Below the pieces are notes generated by a model, which saw only the letters and a program-made list of their open reading frames with translations, was not told the DNA's origin and ran no database searches. Shown one piece after another: positions 16,465 to 24,734 of a DNA stretch of 64,000 nucleotides (position 1 is its first letter; the number at the start of each line of letters is the position of its first letter). Both the position numbers and the translations under genes were made by a program. This DNA comes from JAPPHA01 sp965242975 (GTDB taxonomy: Bacteria; Pseudomonadota; Alphaproteobacteria; Rhodobacterales; Rhodobacteraceae), in NCBI GenBank assembly GCA_965242975.1, contig CBDETS010000007.1, positions 5,952,001 through 6,016,000 on the forward strand, read 5' to 3'.

Positions 16465-17571
16465 ATGTATCATCGCAACAGAATCGTCGCTCGGGCGCTC
16501 GGGGCGTTCGCCGCCGCCACCTTGCTGGCTTCGGCTGTAGCTGCCGAAGTTACGATCAGGGTACAATCAGTGATCCCGGCCACGGCCGATGAGGTCGTCA
16601 TGCTGAAGGAATTTGCCGCTGACGTGGCAGCTTTGACCAACGGCGAGGTGAACTTCGAAGTACTGCCCGCAGGTGCGGTTGTTGGTGTCGCCGAGACCCT
16701 TGATGCGGTCGACTCGGGCCTGATCGAAGGCGGGTTCGCCTGGACGCACTACTGGTCGGGAAAACACCCGGCCGCAATGCTGTTCGGTTCACCTGTCGCC
16801 GGAGCTGGCGTGGGAATCGACAACATCGCATTTCTGAGCTGGTTCCAGTACGGAGGCGGCCGTGAACTCTATGATCGCCTCTGGGACGAAATGGGCGTAA
16901 ACGTGAAAGGCTTCATGCTGCAGCCGGTCGGTCCCGAAGCGCTCGGATGGTTCAAGGAGCCGATCGCGTCCATGGACGACTTCCGCAAGTACCGGTTCCG
17001 GACGCCTCCCGGGATTCCAGGCCAGACCTACAAGGACATCGGTGTCGCATCGGTCGCCATGGGTGGCGGGGACATCCTGCCGGCCCTCGAGAAGGGGACC
17101 ATTGATGCCGCGGAATGGTGCTGCCCGAAACCGGATTCGGTCTTCGGGTTCCAGAAGGTGCTCAAGCATTATTACCTGCAGGGACTCCATCAGGTCGTCG
17201 TCAATGCCGACGTGTACATCAACCGCGACGTCTATGACTCGCTGACGGATCACCAGAAGAAGGCGATCGAAGTGGCCGCGAACGCGTCATTGTCGAAGGC
17301 CATGTCCTACCGGATTTACGAAAACGGCAAGGCGTTGAAGGATCTCACCGAAAACCACGGAGTCATTCTTCACGACACGCCCGCTGACTACTTCCCGGCA
17401 TACATGAACGCCGCGAAAGCAAGTCTTGAGAAGAACGCGGCCGATAACGCCTTCTTTGCCGAAGTCTGGCAAAGCCAGAAGGATTTCGCCGAAATAGCGG
17501 TTCCGTTCTGGGCCGGTGCGCAGGCATCGAATGCGAGCCTCGGAAAGGCATTTGCCGACAGCGTGAAATAA
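16465..17571 (+). CDS. TRAP transporter periplasmic binding protein (DctP family)
   Basis: A 368-residue secreted protein. The ATG at 16465 follows a ribosome site (GGAGGA, 16455-16460); an in-frame ATG ten codons earlier is less likely. Residues 1-24 are a signal peptide (ALGAFAAATLLASAVAA). Family blocks are FRKYRFRTPPGIPGQTYKD and KGTIDAAEWCCPKPDSVFGF, with the conserved arginine near residue 178 that binds the ligand carboxylate. The sequence resembles the 2-oxo-acid/mannitol-type TRAP receptors that pair with fused QM permeases, as here. A strong hairpin follows the gene and the permease gene begins 102 bases downstream. Confidence 0.92.
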   Translation: MYHRNRIVARALGAFAAATLLASAVAAEVTIRVQSVIPATADEVVMLKEFAADVAALTNGEVNFEVLPAGAVVGVAETLDAVDSGLIEGGFAWTHYWSGKHPAAMLFGSPVAGAGVGIDNIAFLSWFQYGGGRELYDRLWDEMGVNVKGFMLQPVGPEALGWFKEPIASMDDFRKYRFRTPPGIPGQTYKDIGVASVAMGGGDILPALEKGTIDAAEWCCPKPDSVFGFQKVLKHYYLQGLHQVVVNADVYINRDVYDSLTDHQKKAIEVAANASLSKAMSYRIYENGKALKDLTENHGVILHDTPADYFPAYMNAAKASLEKNAADNAFFAEVWQSQKDFAEIAVPFWAGAQASNASLGKAFADSVK

Positions 17572-17579
17572 TGCTGTTC

Positions 17580-17617
17580 TTGGACCGGCTGCGGGGGCAT
17601 ACCCGTGGCCGGTCCAA
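17580..17617 (+). terminator. Intercistronic hairpin after the TRAP binding-protein gene
   Basis: A perfect 10-bp outer stem (TTGGACCGGC with GCCGGTCCAA) encloses an inner CGGG/CCCG pairing. It starts eight bases after the binding-protein stop codon and has no T-run. It probably works as a partial terminator or mRNA-stabilising 3' end, giving more binding protein than permease, a common arrangement in solute-import operons. Confidence 0.6.
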
Positions 17618-17673
17618 ACTCTTGCGGGTGCGTGTCGCCGTGACGAACGGTGCGCGCATGCCGCCACAACGCC

Positions 17674-19953
17674 ATGAAGAATGATCCGATGACCAATTCG
17701 ACCGATCCCGATGACTTGGATGTCACTGATGAACTGATTGCGGAAAGACGGTCCGGGGAGGTCGGCGAAACACCGGAGGACATGCGGGACTGGATGCGGA
17801 AGGTCATCCGGTTCATTGATGTCGCCAATCTGCAGGTTGGACGCGTAACCTGCTTCCTGCTGATTCCCGTCGTTGTCGCGATGGTTTACGAGGTCGTCGC
17901 CAGGAAACTGTTTCTGGCGCCAACACTCTGGGCATATGAGGTCAGCCGGATGTTTGCTGGTGCCCTGTTCATGTTGGGGGCCGGCTATGCGTTAATGCGC
18001 GGTGTCCATATCCGTGCCGACTTTCTCTACCGCAACTGGTCGCAGCGTACCCAGGCGACCGTCGACGCGCTGCTGTACCTGGCGTTTTACTTCCCCGCCA
18101 TGCTGTTCTTTTTCTGGATCTCGGCCGAGTACACGTTCAAGGCGTGGATCATCTGGGAACGGTCGATGGACACGACGATGATGGCTCCGCTCGCTCCCGC
18201 GAGAACGGCGATGCCACTCGGTGCGTTTTTCCTGATCCTGCAGGGAATATCCGAAACCCTGAAGTGCTTTCACGCCATGGGGCGGCAGCGTGAGCAGCGG
18301 TTTCTTGTGTTCGTACCGTTCTACTGTGTCATCCTCGCGGCCATTTTCGTTGAAATCTTCTACCCGGGCGTTTTGCCGCTGGGCGGAATTGGTTCCCTGC
18401 TCTCGTCGGTGTTCGACGCGGCTGGCGCAAGCGACCTCGCTCCCGAATGGATCGGGGTGGCGATGATCGCGGTCATGTTGTTCGCGATCTTTGTCGGATT
18501 CCCGATTTCCTTCACCCTGGTATTTCTGGGATTCGCCTTCGGAAGCTGGGGGTTCAGCACCAAGCTGGTCTTTTACCTCCAGACTCTTCAGTTCAACAGC
18601 GTCATGCTGGAACAGACGCTGGCCGCCGTTCCACTCTTCGTCTTCATGGGAATCCTGATGGAGCAGGCTGGTCTCATGGAGCGGCTGTTCACTGCGGTGC
18701 AGCTCATGCTGTCCCGGACCCGCGGTGCACTCTACCTAGCCGTCCTGTTCGTTTCCACGATCTTTGCCGCGGCGACCGGCATCGTTGGCGCCTCCGTGAC
18801 CATTCTCGGAATTATGGCAGCAAAAACCATGAACCGATCCGGTTATGATGTCCGGCTCGCTGCCGGCACGATTACGGCTGGCGGAACCCTTGGCATCCTG
18901 ATTCCGCCCTCGATCATGCTGGTCGTGATGGGCCCGGTCCTTGAAGTTCCCGTGACCGATCTGTTCGCAGCGGCCATAGTACCGGGCGTACTCCTCGCCA
19001 GCCTCTACGCAGGGTATTCGCTCCTGCGTTGCTGGCTTAATCCGTCTCTCGGGCCGGTTCTTCCACCGGAGGAGCGACCGGAGACATCGCCCTACTACTG
19101 GCTGGAGGCGATCACGGTCATCGGTTCGATCCTGGTATTTTTCGTACTTGTCGTGATGGCTCTGGCCGGAAACCTGACCGGGCTGTTCCCGCTGTCCTGG
19201 GCAATCGTGCCGGCAGCCTGGATGGCAGTGATGTACTTTGGGTCGCTCTGGATCCGGAAGACCAAACCTGCCGGATTCTACTTCTCCGACCTCTGGTACG
19301 AGTTCTTCATGGGGCTGGTTCCCCCGTCCGCGCTCGTCGCGTTTGCGCTCGGCTCGATTCTCTTTGGCTGGGCCACGCCCACCGAGGGCGCAGGATGCGG
19401 TGCGTTCGGCGCATTGCTGCTTGCAGCGTGTTACCGGAAACTGTCACTGAAGTCGCTCTACACGGGGTTGATCAAGACGCTCGAGATCACGGTCCTGATA
19501 CTGTTCCTGGTTGCCGCGTCGAATTTCTTCGGCGCCGTGTTTTCGCGTCTCGGTACGCCGACAATGCTGACCGAAGCGCTGCTTGTCTGGGACCTGTCCG
19601 AGACTGTCGTCCTGATCATCATCATGGCGCTGATTTTCCTGCTCGGATGGCCGCTCGAGTGGGTTCCGATCGTACTGATCATCATTCCGATCCTGATCCC
19701 TGCGCTGGACAAGCTCGGCGTCAATCTCACCTGGTTCGGAATCCTGGTCGCGGTCAATCTCCAGACGGCCTGGCTCAGTCCTCCGGTGGCGTTGTCCGCC
19801 TATTTCCTCAAGGGTGTCGTGCCGGAGTGGGATCTGAAGGACATCTATGTCGGCATGATGCAGTTCATGCTTATCCAGCTGATCGGATTGGCACTGGTGT
19901 TCACATTCCCTCAGATCGCCCTGTGGTTGCCGTCCTTCATTTACGGGTCGTGA
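17674..19953 (+). CDS. TRAP transporter permease, fused DctQ-DctM
   Basis: A 759-residue inner-membrane protein. Residues about 40-220 form the small DctQ-type unit of four membrane segments, with GALFMLGAGYALMRGVHIRA as its typical block. After a linker with an extra hydrophobic segment, the DctM unit (about 270-759) shows FVGFPISFTLVFLGFAFG, GGTLGILIPPSIMLVVMG and GWPLEWVPIVLIIIPILIPA. The fusion is a known TRAP variant. ATG codons at 17674 and 17689 and a GTG at 17650 are all possible starts. It works with the preceding receptor to import an organic acid using the sodium gradient. Confidence 0.92.
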   Translation: MKNDPMTNSTDPDDLDVTDELIAERRSGEVGETPEDMRDWMRKVIRFIDVANLQVGRVTCFLLIPVVVAMVYEVVARKLFLAPTLWAYEVSRMFAGALFMLGAGYALMRGVHIRADFLYRNWSQRTQATVDALLYLAFYFPAMLFFFWISAEYTFKAWIIWERSMDTTMMAPLAPARTAMPLGAFFLILQGISETLKCFHAMGRQREQRFLVFVPFYCVILAAIFVEIFYPGVLPLGGIGSLLSSVFDAAGASDLAPEWIGVAMIAVMLFAIFVGFPISFTLVFLGFAFGSWGFSTKLVFYLQTLQFNSVMLEQTLAAVPLFVFMGILMEQAGLMERLFTAVQLMLSRTRGALYLAVLFVSTIFAAATGIVGASVTILGIMAAKTMNRSGYDVRLAAGTITAGGTLGILIPPSIMLVVMGPVLEVPVTDLFAAAIVPGVLLASLYAGYSLLRCWLNPSLGPVLPPEERPETSPYYWLEAITVIGSILVFFVLVVMALAGNLTGLFPLSWAIVPAAWMAVMYFGSLWIRKTKPAGFYFSDLWYEFFMGLVPPSALVAFALGSILFGWATPTEGAGCGAFGALLLAACYRKLSLKSLYTGLIKTLEITVLILFLVAASNFFGAVFSRLGTPTMLTEALLVWDLSETVVLIIIMALIFLLGWPLEWVPIVLIIIPILIPALDKLGVNLTWFGILVAVNLQTAWLSPPVALSAYFLKGVVPEWDLKDIYVGMMQFMLIQLIGLALVFTFPQIALWLPSFIYGS

Positions 19954-20007
19954 GGATCGCGAAAGAGTCTGGCCCGGACAAGCTCAAAGCCGGTATTTGG
20001 CCGATCG

Positions 20008-20829
20008 ATGCTCAATTCTCCAGGAGTCGGGCCCGAACTCGGGAAACGGAACCGCGCACAAGGCATTTCGAAAACCCGCCGCGTGCCGGGCTTCTTGACG
20101 GCTGCGGCGGCAATCGTCGTCTTCGCAGCGGTCTCGACGGCAGGCGGGGCGGAGACGTGGCGTGGCCTGACCATCGCACCTGAAGACCGCTGCTCCAGGT
20201 ACGACAGGGAAACCGACTACCGGTATCCGCAGTCAATCGAGCTGGAAATCGTTCGGAGCCTGGGCTCGGTTTACGGTCCTTACACGGGCACCTGCTTTTC
20301 CTCGGCGTCCGAGACCGACATTGAACACATCGTCAGTGTCAGCGAGGCTCATGACTCGGGGCTTTGTTCACGGAACCTGGCGACACGCATGGAGTTCGCT
20401 CGCGATCTTCGTAATCTCACCCTCGCGTCGCCGAGAGTGAACCGTCAAGAAAAGCGTGGAAAGGACGCGGCGGAGTGGTTACCGGACCGAAATCGATGCT
20501 GGTTTGCGGCCCGGGTCCTGGAAGTACGGCGTGCGTATGGTCTGACCATCGACCGCCGCGAAGCGGACGTCCTGGAAGTGATCCTGTCCGGTTGTGAACA
20601 TACCGGCATGGAACCAATGGTCTGCCGTGTGGTGACGGCAAGAGACCGGAACGTCGATGCCTCGTCAAAGAGCGACATCGATGACGTTCTCTCGCGTTAT
20701 GACGACAACGGGAATGGCCGCATTACCTGCAAGGAAGCGCGCAGGCACGGCATAACGCCTGTTCTTCGCGATCACCCTGCCTATCGCTACATGCGCGATG
20801 GTGATGGCGATGGCATGGTGTGCGAATGA
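20008..20829 (+). CDS. Secreted HNH-type nuclease with Excalibur calcium-binding tail
   Basis: A 273-residue protein with a hydrophobic export segment near residues 28-47 (GFLTAAAAIVVFAAVSTAGG). The middle holds a GmrSD/DUF1524-like HNH nuclease core: TDIEHIVSVSEAHDSGLC, then LRNLTLASPRVNRQEKRGKD and AAEWLP. The C-terminus has an EF-hand-like loop (YDDNGNGRITCKEARRHG) and a terminal Excalibur motif (YMRDGDGDGMVCE). Cysteines are numerous, as expected for a disulfide-bonded exported nuclease. It probably degrades extracellular or periplasmic DNA for nutrients. The start is uncertain by up to about 20 codons. It follows the TRAP genes after 54 bases but need not be functionally related. Confidence 0.82.
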   Translation: MLNSPGVGPELGKRNRAQGISKTRRVPGFLTAAAAIVVFAAVSTAGGAETWRGLTIAPEDRCSRYDRETDYRYPQSIELEIVRSLGSVYGPYTGTCFSSASETDIEHIVSVSEAHDSGLCSRNLATRMEFARDLRNLTLASPRVNRQEKRGKDAAEWLPDRNRCWFAARVLEVRRAYGLTIDRREADVLEVILSGCEHTGMEPMVCRVVTARDRNVDASSKSDIDDVLSRYDDNGNGRITCKEARRHGITPVLRDHPAYRYMRDGDGDGMVCE

Positions 20830-21602
20830 CCGGGGAAGTTTGCGGGAACGGCAGGCAGAATCCGGAAGAAACGGTACTGGTTCGAGGATGGAAATAGCAA
20901 TTCGCCCTTGAGAACACGGGCCGAATGCTCCTCAGCAAGTCATTCAGATATTACTACAGTCACCGTTAGGTGCCGCCGGTTTGCACGTCTGAAATCTCTT
21001 GATATCGAAGATTGGGTTGCGAACCGGGTTCCGCCTGCGGAATCGCAGATTTCGCGACATGGTCCATGACCGCTTTATCGGAAGGACGTCAGAACAGCAC
21101 GAAAGAAGCCCCCCACAGGGTGGTCGACCGCAAACGGTTCCTGGACCAGTCCTTGATCCACATTCACATCCTCGGGTCCCAAATCCTCTCTGTTGCGTGG
21201 ATCATTGTGCGGTACAAGATGCTGCAGGGGTGGCACTGCCGTATTGCCGCCACCGCATACCCCGTTGAAGCCTTCGCCTCTATCCACCCGGCGTACCGGC
21301 ACCCGCAAACAGTTCAATTGTGGCGCGTAGAATTCCGTCGACGATCCGGAAGCCCTCGAACGCGCGTTGGCGAAGGTGATCAAGGGATGGTTATTCGATC
21401 AACAGGTAACCTGTTACTCGCTGAACCGGGTGCATGGATTGGCGTCTTCCGCCTCACCCATCCGCCTTGATCACGCGCTCAGGAATCGGTCCGACCCGAA
21501 CGGTTGCCTCGTGATAAAGCGGTGTCCCCGCCATTACACCTGTACATGTCACTTGCACATTTGCCTTGGAAAATCCAGAATGCGTTGAGCGAATGTGAGG
21601 CG
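20830..21602. other. Region without a convincing gene
   Basis: About 770 bases with only short, unrelated open frames. One stretch on the plus strand near 21335-21470 reads protein-like (VDDPEALERALAKVIKGWLF) but is preceded by a stop and has no start. It may be a fragment of a lost gene. I cannot name a family. Confidence 0.4.
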
Positions 21603-21899
21603 ATGAAAGAGATGACACAAGCCAAATACAAGATTGCCGAAGCGAGAGCGCGGTTCTCGGAGTTGGTTGAGAGGGCAAGCCGAGGCGAGGAAATCACCAT
21701 TCTGCGCGGTGAGACGATACGGGCACGGCTGGTCCCGGCGGAGGACGTCGGCAAGCGCGTCTTTGGCGCACTTCGGCACCTGTCGCTGCCGGATGATCTC
21801 TTCGATCAGGACGACCGGCAACAAGCTTCCATTGATGCCGGTGAACACACCGACGCGACTGGCATCTGGCGGGAAAAGCAGGCCGGTGGCAAATCGTGA
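21603..21899 (+). CDS. Phd/YefM-type antitoxin
   Basis: A 98-residue antitoxin. From the ATG at 21603 it reads AKYKIAEARARFSELVERAS, then GEEITILRGETIRARLVPAE, the fold that binds operator DNA, followed by an acidic, Arg/Asp-rich tail that would cover the toxin. The frame extends upstream to 21504 without family-like sequence. Its stop overlaps the GTG start of the PIN toxin (GTGA, 21896-21899), so the two are one operon. Unlike the toxin-antitoxin remnants elsewhere in the window, this pair looks intact. Confidence 0.9.
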   Translation: MKEMTQAKYKIAEARARFSELVERASRGEEITILRGETIRARLVPAEDVGKRVFGALRHLSLPDDLFDQDDRQQASIDAGEHTDATGIWREKQAGGKS

Positions 21900-22270
21900 G
21901 GCTGCTGCTCGACAGCCACGTTCTGTACTGGTGGGTGATCGGCAGCGCCCGGTTGCCGCGCCCTACCCGTGCCCTGGTCGAAGATAAGGGCAATACCATA
22001 CTCGTCAGCGCGGTCAGTTTTTACGAGATTGAATACAAGATTCATTTGCGCAAACTGGATCTGCCACCACAGGAACTCCGTGCGGCGTTTGCAATCAGTG
22101 GCATGCAAAGCCTTGCGATTTCGGATGAACATGCTGAACTGGCGGCTACGCTCAACTGGGACCACCGCGACCCCTGGGACCGGCTTTTGGTGGCCCAGGC
22201 CCGTCTCGAAGGCTGTGCTCTCGTGTCAGCCGACCGTATCTTTGACGGGTTGGATCTGGTTCTGATCTAA
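21896..22270 (+). CDS. vapC: PIN-domain toxin, VapC family
   Basis: A 124-residue ribonuclease starting at GTG 21896. The acidic PIN residues are present: Asp6 in LLLDSHVLYWW, Glu in SAVSFYEIEYKI near residue 44, and the C-terminal pair in WDHRDPWDRLLVAQA and LVSADRIFDG. Members cleave specific tRNA or rRNA loops when freed from the antitoxin encoded just upstream. It is the last gene before the disrupted restriction-modification locus. Confidence 0.93.
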   Translation: MRLLLDSHVLYWWVIGSARLPRPTRALVEDKGNTILVSAVSFYEIEYKIHLRKLDLPPQELRAAFAISGMQSLAISDEHAELAATLNWDHRDPWDRLLVAQARLEGCALVSADRIFDGLDLVLI

Positions 22271-22574
22271 AAAATTGAAGAAGCAGGATATCTTCCAGCC
22301 GCGATTTCCGGCTGTTTCAGACTATGCGGCCGTGATCCGGGAATGTCGCCGTTGTCGACGGGCCACCCCCCTTAATGTCTGCATTCGAACGCCGCCGTCG
22401 GGGTGGTGGCGGTTCCGGCGCATTCGGTTCTTGCACGGCGCGTGAACCACGGCCGTTACTGGTTTGTCATCGGGATACTGGTTTCCACCCGTCCTTTGCT
22501 ATTTGTCTGAGTGTGCGACTTCCGTCCAAATGCAAGTTGTTCCTCGGTCGGTGCGATTCGCGGCGCATTGACTA
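22271..22574. other. Gap with no gene seen
   Basis: About 300 bases between the toxin gene and the remnant methyltransferase gene. Short open frames are present but none is recognisable. It may include the promoter of the former restriction-modification gene. Confidence 0.4.
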
Positions 22575-22724
22575 ATGCGCCTTTTGTGGAACGAAGTTCG
22601 CGTTCGCGCCGCTGTCTTCGCCGAAGACTGGCAGGACGCGGCCTATGAGAAAAGCGAAACGCAGAGCTTCTACAACGCCTTCTTCGACGTGTTCGCAGTG
22701 CAGCGCCGAAGTGTCGCGCGCTAT
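22575..22724 (+). pseudogene. 5' fragment of an MmeI-like (type IIL) restriction-methyltransferase gene
   Basis: Starting at the ATG at 22575, fifty codons read as the N-terminus of a combined restriction-modification enzyme: MRLLWNEVRVRAAVFAEDWQ, EKSETQSFYNAFFDVFAVQR, then RSVARY. The frame is then cut by the left end of the insertion sequence at 22725. The continuation (YEAHVAKLDNRSGFIDLFWP) appears on the far side of the element at 27172. The joined sequence matches the conserved opening of large SAM-dependent DNA methyltransferases with a fused nuclease. Confidence 0.88.
22719..22724 (+). repeat. Target-site duplication, left copy
   Basis: The hexamer CGCTAT lies directly before the left terminal repeat and is repeated directly after the right end (27169-27174). 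Removing one copy plus the element restores the reading frame of the split methyltransferase gene across ...SVARY/EAHV..., which supports it as the insertion scar. Confidence 0.88.
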
Positions 22725-22784
22725 TGTCGGCGGTTTTTTCAAAGCGCGTGATTTTGGCGGTAAACCGCGCTTTTGAGGTTGATT
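22725..22784 (+). repeat. Left terminal inverted repeat of the IS21-family element
   Basis: The first 60 bases align with the reverse complement of the right end: TGTCGG-C/T-GG, then AAAGCGCG (22741-22748), TGGCG, and CCGCGCTTT (22765-22773). The two GC boxes face each other within the end, a pattern suggesting paired transposase-binding sites. Confidence 0.8.
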
Positions 22785-23155
22785 GAGGCCTTTTTGAGTG
22801 CGTGCTTGTGGTCTGTGCGTTTCGCTGGTTTGCGGTATTTGCTGGAAATTTAGGTGGCGCGCGAGCGCATTTTCTTCCCATTGTGGTGGTTCATCGGGAG
22901 CATTTTGCCTGTTGTTCGGGGTGCAGAACCGCGTGTTTGCATTTCCGGGCATCCGGCAAGATCCGCCGCAACGGGATCGATTCCCAGAGCAAACGGGACG
23001 GCAACCAGCCCGTCCGCGACAAGACCCCGCGATGGCGGTTCCCGGTTCCCACATGCGCGCATCGACGGAACCGGTTCCCGGAACCGCTCAACGCACCTCG
23101 GCACTGCCAACTCGACAAGCGGGTACCACCAGGACCGGGATTGACCGGCTATCAA

Positions 23156-24046
23156 CTACCGTGCGCACTCCTGGACTGCCCGGTCGGTGTTGACGATGTC
23201 GTTCCAGTCGGTGTTTTCGGGCGGGCGGTGTCTGTGGAAGGCGACGTGGGTCGGGAGGTGCACCTTTTCGCGCAGGGTCTCGGCCTGGCGTTCTCCGGCC
23301 TCGTCGTGATCCTGCGCCAGGATGACGGTCTTGAGGTTAGGGAGGCGATGTGCGGCGCGGGTGATCTGTCTGCACTGTCGTGACGACGGCGCGCCGGCGG
23401 TGGAGAGGAAGGCCTGACGGGTCGGACACTGGTTGATCTGTGCGAGGCTGAGGGCGTTGACGGCGCCTTCGGTGATGACGAGGGCGTTGAGGTTTTCGGC
23501 GTCGGCGCAGAGGGCAAACAGGCTGCGCGTTCCGCCGGTTGCGAAGCGCCGCACCCCGTCCGGCGGGCCGATTTCGAAGCCGGTCAGCGTGCGGTGTTGA
23601 TCGCGGTGGGCGAACAGGACCCGGCCCTTGCGGTCGCATCGGATCAGCGGGCGATAGGTGTCGAGTGTTTCCCGGGTGATCCCGCGTCCGATGAGCCATT
23701 TCGGTGCGGGGTGCGGCGTTGCCTGGTGCCAGAGGGCGCGGAAGTCGGTCGCGGCGTGTGCGGGACCTCCGAACCTGTCACGGATGTCGGCGAAGGAGAG
23801 GCCGCGCCGGAGCATGAAGTCGATTGCGGTTCCGTTGTCGTCGCTGTCGCGTGTGTTGAAGTAGACCCAGTGGCCATTGTCGCGGCGCCTGGTGACGAGC
23901 TTGGGCAGGCCGGGCGCGCGCAGCACGGGGTTTGCGCTGCTCGAGGCTTCGGGGTCGCGGACATATCCCCATGCTGCGGCGATGGTCGCGAACGGCATGC
24001 GCTTGATGGCGTCGAAGTCGACGCGGTATGGCCTATTCCGTTTCAC
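23156..24046 (-). CDS. DUF3991/TOPRIM-like protein carried by the IS21 element
   Basis: A 296-residue protein. The GTG at 24046 overlaps the end of istB by 14 bases; the open frame upstream is a shadow of istB. The N-terminal part has a DUF3991-like block (RRDNGHWVYFNTRDSDDNGT, then AIDFMLRRGLSFADIRDRFG). Then follows a TOPRIM-like region with NALVITEGAVNALSLAQ (conserved Glu) and LKTVILAQDHDEAGERQAE (Asp-x-Asp). This fold is shared by DnaG-type primases and primases of mobilisable plasmids. No zinc motif or helicase is attached. A role in replication of the transposition product, or in regulation, is possible but unproven. It may be a cargo gene that hitchhikes on the istAB transcript. Confidence 0.75.
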   Translation of the reverse strand: MKRNRPYRVDFDAIKRMPFATIAAAWGYVRDPEASSSANPVLRAPGLPKLVTRRRDNGHWVYFNTRDSDDNGTAIDFMLRRGLSFADIRDRFGGPAHAATDFRALWHQATPHPAPKWLIGRGITRETLDTYRPLIRCDRKGRVLFAHRDQHRTLTGFEIGPPDGVRRFATGGTRSLFALCADAENLNALVITEGAVNALSLAQINQCPTRQAFLSTAGAPSSRQCRQITRAAHRLPNLKTVILAQDHDEAGERQAETLREKVHLPTHVAFHRHRPPENTDWNDIVNTDRAVQECAR

Positions 24047-24734
24047 GCCTGATGCGCCAGGAGTCGCTGTCGATGGTGATGAGTGTGGCGTTGTGGACCA
24101 GGCGGTCGACGGTTCCTGCGATACCCGACGCGCTCGGGAAGACGCGGTCCCACTGGGCGAAGCCGAGGGAGGTGGTGACCAGTGTCGAGCGGTGCCGGTA
24201 GCGCCGCGAGACGATGGCGTAGAGGATGTCGGCATGGCGGCTTTCGAGCGTGACGTATCCGATTTCATCGAGGACCAACAGGCGGGGCCGGGCGAGGATT
24301 CCCAGGCGGCGGCGCAGTTCGCTCCTCGAGGCGATCTCGGCGAGGGTTTCGAGCAACTCCGTCGCCTTCTCGAAGCGGACGGTATGGCCGTTGAGGAGGG
24401 CCTGGTGGGCGGCATTGGCGGCGATCATTGTCTTACCGGTGCCTTGTCCGCCAACGAGCACGGCGTTGTCTGCGTGTTCGATGAAGGCGAGGCTCATCAG
24501 CGCCTCGACATTGGCGCGGCTGATCGCGCGCGGCCATGTCCAGTCGAAGTCCGCCAGCGGCTTGAAGGCCGGCAGCCGCGCCTCGGCACGGCGGCGTTCG
24601 TAGCTGCGGGTCCTGCGCACCTGTTCTTCGCTGACGATGAGCTCCTCGAGCCAGTCGGCATTGGCGACGTCGTCCCAGCGATCGATCAGGCCATGGAGGC
24701 CGAGCGCCCGGGCACGGTCCCTGAGTCCGGTCAT
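24033..24734 (-). CDS. istB: IS21 transposition helper ATPase IstB
   Basis: A 233-residue AAA+ ATPase. Walker A is GGQGTGKT near residue 95 and Walker B is LLVLDEIGY near residue 153. The sensor region VTTSLGFAQWDRVFPSASGI and the C-terminal VDRLVHNATLITIDSDSWRI match IstB and DnaC-like proteins. In the family it forms a decamer that remodels target DNA and stimulates IstA. The ATG overlaps the istA stop (ATGA, 24731-24734), the standard istAB arrangement, and its 3' end overlaps the TOPRIM-like gene. Confidence 0.95.
   Translation of the reverse strand: MTGLRDRARALGLHGLIDRWDDVANADWLEELIVSEEQVRRTRSYERRRAEARLPAFKPLADFDWTWPRAISRANVEALMSLAFIEHADNAVLVGGQGTGKTMIAANAAHQALLNGHTVRFEKATELLETLAEIASRSELRRRLGILARPRLLVLDEIGYVTLESRHADILYAIVSRRYRHRSTLVTTSLGFAQWDRVFPSASGIAGTVDRLVHNATLITIDSDSWRIRRETE

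Noticed and set aside
23156..24415. Longer form of the TOPRIM-like gene starting at 24415
   Set aside because: Everything before the GTG at 24046 is a Ser/Pro/Arg-rich alternate frame inside istB.
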